A stretch of 64,000 nucleotides of DNA, taken from Pectinophora gossypiella (lineage: Eukaryota; Arthropoda; Insecta; Lepidoptera; Gelechiidae). The first letter of the stretch is position 1, and every line of letters starts with the position of its first letter. Where the stretch lies: NCBI RefSeq assembly GCF_024362695.1, contig NC_065415.1:8411438-8475437 (forward strand). Direction: 5' to 3'. Shown here piece after piece: positions 57,765-64,000 of the stretch. Under the pieces are notes generated by a model. The model had not been told where the DNA came from, did not search any database, and saw nothing but the letters and a program-made list of their open reading frames with translations. A program made the position numbers and the translations under genes.

Positions 57765-57985
57765 AGACTTCCAGTAACCACAAAAAAACAAAGTTTTCAT
57801 CTCGAGCTCCTCTGTGCTTCGGAAGGCACGTTAAGCCGTTGGTCTCGGCTGCATTAGCAGTCGTTAATAACCATCAATCCGCACTGGGCCCGCGTTGGTT
57901 TAAGGCCCGTTCTCCCTATCCATCCATAGGGAAGGCCCGTGCCCCAGCAGTGGGGACGTTAATGGGCTGATGATGATGATGAGAC
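57765..57985 (+). mobile_element. SINE-C, 5'-truncated
   Basis: GCTTCGGAAGGCACGTTAAG, CCGTTGGTCTCGGCTGCATT, CAATCCGCACTGGGCCCGCG, CCCCAGCAGTGGGGACGTTA, and a (GATGAT)n tail. A fuller copy is at 60492-60780. Confidence 0.75.
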
Positions 57986-58464
57986 TTCCAGTGCAATTTG
58001 TCAAAAAAAAAAAAAACATCTGGCATGGTACGAAAATGTAAGCATACCTATTGATGCTCGCGATTCGTCATTTGTTTACTAAACTACTTGTGGGTAGATC
58101 AATGATGTATCACCCAAAATTCTCAATACAATATCCAGACTGATTGTGAGTGATCTTCTAAATCTTTAGGATTAGGACCTAAATCTTAAGTACTGGAGCT
58201 TGGAATCGACAGGGATAATATCGTAATACACCGCACTGCAATAACGGCTCGTATAGTGTTTTGTTTTGACATGTCGTTGATATTCGCGTCTAGACGGCAC
58301 AAGCTTTCCACATTTTAGCGGTGGTTCTTAAAATCTTGTAGTACAAGAGACTTGTGCTTGTTAACCAGCATGTAGGTATTCCAAACATCGATGCCAAAAT
58401 TTTGCGAGTTACCTTTGATAATGCGTGAATTTGTATTAATTGCAATTTCAAGTTTAAATTACTT
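57986..58464. other. Non-coding, nothing recognised
   Basis: No gene or repeat copy recognised. Confidence 0.4.
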
Positions 58465-58690
58465 AATTTATGTGTCTTTTATAACTTTGTCTCTCTTCTA
58501 ATTCTTTTATCCCCTGTTGGGATGTAGGTCTCGAATACCAGATTTCCACTCCTCGCTTTCTTTTCTCTTTTGCAGCTTCTGCTGTAGCTTGCTCCCATGA
58601 CATGCCGAAAGTTTTCAAGTCTCGCTCAACCGAGCGTCTCGTCAGGTCTCTTTGGGCCGCCCCCTTTTGCGTTTTCCACGCGCATACCAC
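58465..58690 (-). pseudogene. LINE polyprotein C-terminal relic
   Basis: The reverse frame holds RRSVERDLKTFGMSWEQATA followed by EAAKEKRKRGVEI. This resembles the WRRSVExExKxxGxSWxxAxxxAxDR end found in LINE proteins. It is short, lacks the RT core, and runs out of the LINE part into unrelated sequence. A plus-strand LINE tail (CCCAGAAGTGGGACGTGTAT) follows at 58782-58815. Confidence 0.5.
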
Positions 58691-59257
58691 TAACCATAAC
58701 TTTATGTAAGGTCAAAATTTTCTTGAACATGGAGGTAAGTGACATGTCATTGAACATATACGTAATTATTCTGTTTTCTGTGCCCAGAAGTGGGACGTGT
58801 ATAGGATGTTTATGTTTTATCTTATGTTAATGTTAAGGTAAGTTCCTATATAAAGTAAGTAATAAGTGCGTAAGTATCAAATTCTCCCGAATTTCATTGT
58901 AACATTGTAATTTTCCTTCTGTATTATATGCTAAGCAGCCATATGCAAACGTATTATGTTCATATTTTGAAAATGTTTTCATTCACTGACTCTTGTGCTA
59001 TCCAAACGTAGAGGTGACATTTGAGCCAATACGTTTTGAGATAAGTCTAATGGTGATCCGAATATAGACGTTCGTCAAACTTTGTATAACCTGCCGCGTT
59101 ATCCGATATAGGTACCGCAAATATTGCCACTCTACACTGATATGTTGATGTCATATAAGCATACCTACTTGCATATAATTCTATCAAGATGAAACTTAGA
59201 ATGGTAAATAAAATACACACCAACACTAAAAATCACTACTGATGTGCCAAAACATTT
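58691..59257. other. Non-coding, short LINE tail
   Basis: Contains the tail noted at 58782-58815 and nothing else recognised. Confidence 0.4.
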
Positions 59258-59509
59258 GGGTAATTTTCAACTAGTCAAATTAGTTGCTTTTTACTAAACG
59301 TCTAAACACGAAATTACTGTGGAATTTGTATGAAAAAGCAACCTGTGACGCCATCGAAAAACGTGACAACGTGTCGCACTTAATATTACGTTTTGCTTTA
59401 TTTAAATTCATAAATAAGTTAACTAAAAAAAACGTTTTATGTCACCTTTAGGTCTGTCTCTATTTAGTAATCCGAACTGCATAATTTATCTTTGACCTAT
59501 GAAACTACC
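59258..59509 (+). mobile_element. MITE, ~250 bp, forward copy
   Basis: Same family as 22275-22520: TTTTCAACTAGTCAAATTAG, TTTTACTAAACGTCTAAACA, GAAATTACTGTGGAATTTG, GCAACCTGTGACGCC, and an end GAAACTACC. Confidence 0.7.
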
Positions 59510-59699
59510 AATTGTAATTATGTAATGATTTGGTTTGTACGTTATGCCTATATCGCACACAACGAGAATACTAAGTAAGTTAGTTAATGCTGTCTGAGGC
59601 AAACATACAATACCTAAGTCACAACAAAAAAAAGCTAACTACTTGCATAATTTATCTACTTTCTTATTTGTATTGTTGTTACTAGGTAAGTATTATAAG

Positions 59700-59920
59700 G
59701 TGTAGGTTTAGTTAGGACATTACAGGCTGATCACTTAATTGTCCAAAAGTAAGATGATCCATGCTTCGGAAGGCAATTTACGCCATTGGTCCCAGTTACT
59801 ACTTACTGATGTATCTACGTTGTCGTTACATGAGCCATGTCAGGGGGCTCAATAATAACCCAGACACCAGGGTTGATGAGGTTTCTAATTCACCTCACAA
59901 CCCACACGGTAGAAGATAAG
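59700..59920 (+). mobile_element. SINE-A, headless copy
   Basis: TTAGTTAGGACATTACAGGC, GTAAGATGATCCATGCTTCG, ACATGAGCCATGTCAGGGGG, CACCTCACAACCCACACGGT. The tRNA-like head is missing. Confidence 0.7.
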
Positions 59921-60491
59921 GTCTAATTGATTTCACATTCTTATTTACTAATATATGTATATTCAGTCATTGTTTAAATATAAATGAATACCGTTGACTA
60001 AAGATGCTCGAAGTTCTGCACTTTATGTGTATTTAAGTTTAAAAGCAACCATTCCGATGTTTTATTTCGTACATAAAAATTACGTATGTAGCAAGCAGAA
60101 AATTGATAGATTTTGAAGTACGTATTAAAACCTCGAGTGCAATCTTTATGTGATCTTGATTCTATACAAGTTCGTGCTTTTAGTTAGTGAGACTCATCGA
60201 TCCACTCGATTCGACATTAGATTTACGACTGTCGTGAAAATAAGCGTTGTTGAGAATTATTTTATCAGCTCCAAAATGCACACCCACCCAAACACGCAGA
60301 CAAATGGCAGCAAAAATTAATTCTACACCCAGTGCTGAGTGGAGAGCCATAAAGTCAAATACGAGCAAATAGAACACGAAGAAAAAATCAGTTTTAAGTC
60401 GCGTCTTGCGATGCAGTATGTGTAAGCAAGTAGGTAGATACAATAAATTGTGAATAATAGTGTAATTATATTATGTGGGTATCCTAGCCTT
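59921..60491. other. Non-coding, nothing recognised
   Basis: No gene or repeat copy recognised. Confidence 0.4.
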
Positions 60492-60780
60492 GAGGAGCTC
60501 GGTGGCGCAGCGGTAAACGCGCTCGGTCTGCGATTGTTGAAGTTATGCAACTTTCACAAAGGCCGGTCATAGAATGGGCGACCACAAAAAAAAAAACATC
60601 TCGGGCTCCTCCGTGCTTCGGAAGGCACGTTAAGCCGTTGGTCCGGGCTGCATTAGTTGTCGTTAATAACCACCAATCCGCACTGGGCCCGCGTGGTGGT
60701 TTAAGGCCTGATCTCCCTGTCCATCCATAGGGCCCGTGCCCCAGCAGTGGGGACGTCAATGGGCTGGTGATGATGATGAT
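60492..60780 (+). mobile_element. SINE-C, near full length
   Basis: A tRNA-like head (GAGCTCGGTGGCGCAGCGGT, AAACGCGCTCGGTCTGCGAT) is followed by an A-run and the body shared with 57765-57985 (GAAGGCACGTTAAGCCGTTG, CACCAATCCGCACTGGGCCC), ending in a (GATGAT)n microsatellite tail. Confidence 0.8.
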
Positions 60781-62289
60781 CCTAGCCTATCCAAATATGA
60801 ATTATTTGATATGCTATAAAATTTAAAATAACGCTTAAAGTCACTGGCCACTGGAAATGCATTCCCTCTTCTAAAGTAGATACCTAATACAGTATATTTT
60901 AGGTAAAATTATTAGATGTTAGCTACCCCTAATACCTACACCATCATGCGGGGATATATAAATACGATATCAATAAATAGATATAGAAATAGAAACAGCG
61001 ACCTTGTATTCGTATAAAATATGGTGTTACAAAAATACAGAAGTATTTACCTAATAAATAATGGAACTTAATTATCATTTTCATTAATGTTTCATGGTCA
61101 TAATTCACAATAAATCAATGCAAATCACGGCTGTAAACAAAAGTCAGTAAATAACCGTTTGGTAAATTATGCGATATAAATAATTCGGTGGTTCTTGTGG
61201 ACCTGATTAATACCAAAAATTTAAATAAATAAATCTTACAACGACCAAAACGTATGACTTGGATTAATTGCATTGAATTGCAAAAGTCTTTGCGATTGCA
61301 AGAAGAAATGGAGAGAGGATTATGTCAGCCAGAAGCTATTCGAAGTAGCTGATAGCGGTAAACGCTGATGCAGGAAAACCTTAACCCTACCGGCAGAATC
61401 CATATCAGTATGGTGATGGGAAGCTGTGTTTTGCTGATTACATGCTTCGAAACGTGTCATATAAGTTTCTTAAGCTGAATTGTTTCATGTTACGTGTATG
61501 CTAGTTTGTTTGTAGTTAGGTCGTGATTTTACAACTTATGCCGAAAAATAATGCCTTACCTACCTAGTTCGCGTCTCTGATCATATTCAACTAATGAGGG
61601 TCTTTCCAATCGGCGTTCCCCAAAAACACGATACATGGCGGATGATTAAACAAACACTCTAATTAAAAGGAAAAATCAATTGAATTTATGTAAAATGAAT
61701 ATGGCTTAACTTCATAAAAACCATTAATGCATATTGCATAGGTACGAGTAATTATTATGATCGGTTGGCGTTTTCATTATGTCTCTATAATATTTATTGT
61801 CAACTTCAGTATGGATAAATTATGCACTCGCTACCTAATAGTAATTAAATGGTCATGTTCAAAAGATAAGTGACACATGCACCTAATATAATTTTATTTT
61901 AATTTATTTGTACGTGACATTTTATAATTGTATTGTGTATTTCTAATTTTGTAAATATGGACTTACGAATTTGTAGAATTAAATTATTGTACTCTTCTGT
62001 AGTCTAAGTAATTTAATACCTACTTCACAATAGGATTCGACTTGAGGCTCTACCCACTCTGACAGAAATACAGGAGCGACTTTATAGTTAAATTTATAGG
62101 CTACATAATTATTTCAAATATTATGAACTTGGAGACTTTTTATTGTATAAAAAAATATATGTGATACTTACGAGTACTAAGTTTGAAGTCGCACGTTTAT
62201 GTAAACTCATAATTAGTTATACCCAGAGGTATTAATTATGTAAAAGTAACCATAAGCCATAGGAACCCATAATAATCTAACATACCCAT
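60781..62289. other. Non-coding, nothing recognised
   Basis: AT-rich with no gene or repeat copy recognised. Confidence 0.4.
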
Positions 62290-62375
62290 ATAACACACCA
62301 ACACACCACCCATACACCCATACCACCCACACCCATATAACATATCTAGTATTTGTTATGTTATGTTATGTTATA
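62290..62375. repeat. Simple-sequence tract
   Basis: A C/A-rich run of ACACCACCCATACACCCATA type is followed by (GTTAT)n at about 62356-62374. Confidence 0.7.
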
Positions 62376-62390
62376 CTACGAATACCTCAC

Positions 62391-62562
62391 TCTTCTTCTA
62401 TCGTGTGGGTTGTGAGGTTATTTACCAACCCCATCAATCCTGGTGTCCGGGTTACTATTGAGCCGCCAAAGGCCCCTGACATGGCTCATGTAACGACTAC
62501 TAACCTAAAATCAGTAAGTAGTACCCGGGATCAACGTCTTAACGTGCCTTCTAAAGTACGTA
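62391..62562 (-). mobile_element. SINE-A, 3' part, reverse
   Basis: TCTTCTTCTATCGTGTGGGT, CCATCAATCCTGGTGTCCGG, GAGCCGCCAAAGGCCCCTGA, CAGTAAGTAGTACCCGGGAT. No tRNA-like head. Confidence 0.7.
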
Positions 62563-62763
62563 TACTTCACTTGGTTGCGCAACTTATCTATTGCCTTCAA
62601 CAGCGACTCCTAAATAATTTCTCGCTGATAGCGCAACCATGGTGTAATACTCAGATAAAGTCTACATATTTTGTATCTTATGGTTTGTTAAGAACCATTA
62701 TTACTTATTTTTCCCATTTTCATTACTCCATTGAAATAAAGAGTTGAAGAAAAGAGAACCATA

Positions 62764-63003
62764 TTGAAGACTATAGAGAACCGGAGAGGAAATATGATTG
62801 GCCACCTGATACGACACGATTCATTTATAACAAACATTATAGAAGGAAAAATTGAAGGGAAGAGAGGAAGGGGTAGACCTAGGATAACATTTATGAAACA
62901 AATAAAAGAGAAGGTGCAGGTCGTGTCGTATCGGGAGGTGAAGGTTTTGGCGGGAAGAAGAGAGGAATGGCGATTACTCCACCGACAAGAGCGCAGCTCT
63001 TAA
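62764..63003 (+). pseudogene. LINE RT C-terminal fragment, second family
   Basis: The frame reads RRGNMIGHLIRHDSFITNII, EGKIEGKRGRGRPRITFMKQ, then a Lys/Arg-rich REVKVLAGRREEWRLLHRQE, ending at a stop at 63001-63003. Such a GHLxRH...GKRxRGRPR segment is the C-terminal end of RTE-like LINE proteins. RT core absent. It sits directly before another LINE relic in the same orientation. Confidence 0.65.
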
Positions 63004-63079
63004 ATAGAGAGAGAGAGATGGTTTGTTAGAAAGTTACTGATATTAGTGTTTGAGTGTAGTATGTGTGTTTGTCGTAAGT

Positions 63080-63256
63080 GTTATTGACCAAATTGGAGAT
63101 GTCCTTAGTAAAGCTTTAGTACGATCTACTCTGAACCGGCGTGCGTGTATGAAACGATCGATGAACGTGGAGGAAGCAAGAGAAGTGTATCAGGATCAAA
63201 GCAAATGGAATTCCATAGTCTCTGCTTACCCGTATGTAAGTATGTTAGAAAGTTAA
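63080..63256 (+). pseudogene. LINE RT C-terminal fragment, family of 14184-14573
   Basis: IDQIGDVLSKALVRSTLNRR and ACMKRSMNVEEAREVYQDQS align directly with the fragment at 14184-14573, including the end (SIVSAYP versus SKVSAYP). The tail is GTATGTAAGTATGTTAG. 5' truncated. Confidence 0.65.
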
Positions 63257-64000
63257 ATTCTTAAATCCTTTCAACTTCATGTTATTTCAGCCAAAATTGG
63301 GTAAAAGTGAGCGTGGTCATAAAATTTAATTAATGCGATGCTTTAGTTAATTGAAAGCAATACCATGTTTAACAACTTTCGAGCTGTGGGGTCGTACTTT
63401 ACCTTCGTCATTAAAAAAGCCTATTTTTATAAATTTCTGCATTTTTAAGGTTATTTAATATCAATTGATGTAAGTAGGTACATAATGGTACGAAAAGGTA
63501 TATGTTGTTTTGATATTAATGTGCAATGACCAAGCTGATAATAATATCTAGACAACAGGAATGCTCACAGCAATCCCATCAGTCCACTTAAAACGATTGA
63601 TCAATTGTATCTGCTGCTATCCATTCTCATCGAGTTGAAAGGTAACGTCATTGCGATTCGATATATTTTTATAAGACGATATTTCACTTGTCATCGGTTT
63701 TCAGTTTCATTTTCAAAGTTGCTCGGTTGTCGAGTAAGGTGTCACTCGAGACTCTAACGAGACTACTCATCGGCGCAATAACACCGCCTCCCCAGCAATC
63801 GTTGAATTATTCAAGAAAAATTGAAAGCATACTGAAACAACGGGAATGTGTCGCGACATCCGAATTATAATAAAAAATTGAATTCTCCCTCTGTAGCGAA
63901 TCTGACAGGCGAATATTGACATCAAATCATTTTATTGCAAGCGATTTGTATATCGTTAAATTTTAATTAAAATTCGTAATTGAATCGTGTGCGCATAAAC
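63257..64000. other. Non-coding, nothing recognised
   Basis: A short plus frame at 63688-63870 resembles nothing. The window ends without another gene. Confidence 0.4.

Noticed and set aside
60484..60759. 91-codon reverse frame
   Set aside because: It lies entirely within SINE-C, read antisense.
62358..62747. 129-codon open frame
   Set aside because: It starts in a simple repeat and runs antisense through a SINE-A copy.

Overview
The window is AT-rich animal DNA with GT-AG introns, tRNA-derived SINEs, LINE 3' fragments and many short inverted-repeat elements. Two genes encode insect-type ionotropic glutamate receptors. The repeat families and the style of the receptors suggest a moth or butterfly (Lepidoptera); this is inference from pattern, not from a search.

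Layout. From 1 to about 31.6 kb I find no host gene. This part holds LINE remnants, SINE copies, at least five families of hairpin or TIR elements, and a ~60-85 bp repeat present about eleven times in the whole window. From 31,614 to 38,067 (+) lies a complete 17-exon kainate-type receptor gene (965 codons plus stop). From 52,922 down to 40,567 (-) lies a second complete 17-exon kainate-type receptor gene (913 codons plus stop). The two face each other across a 2.5 kb spacer. All 16 intron phases agree and seven exons have identical lengths, so they are an inverted (convergent) duplicate pair. The second gene is about twice as long because its introns have taken in SINEs and TIR elements. From 53 kb to the end the sequence is again gene-poor and repeat-rich, with two LINE 3' pieces near 62.8-63.3 kb.

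Function. Each receptor has a signal peptide, an amino-terminal domain, a split ligand-binding domain (S1, S2), M1, pore loop M2, M3, M4 and a cytoplasmic tail. The Arg, Thr and Glu that grip the ligand alpha-groups are present in both. They differ where channel behaviour is set. The plus-strand protein keeps the SYTANLAAF gate but has Thr at the pore Q/R site. The minus-strand protein keeps Gln at the Q/R site but has a rewritten gate (SYVGTLVAF). A plausible reading is two specialised subunits of one heteromeric channel, which is untested here.

I saw no CRISPR array, no convincing intact tRNA or rRNA gene, and no clearly new multi-gene system. The most interesting signals are the complementary pore and gate changes in the paralogue pair, a SINE forming the start of one receptor's 3' UTR, and several long inverted-repeat elements, one of which ends beside a receptor exon.
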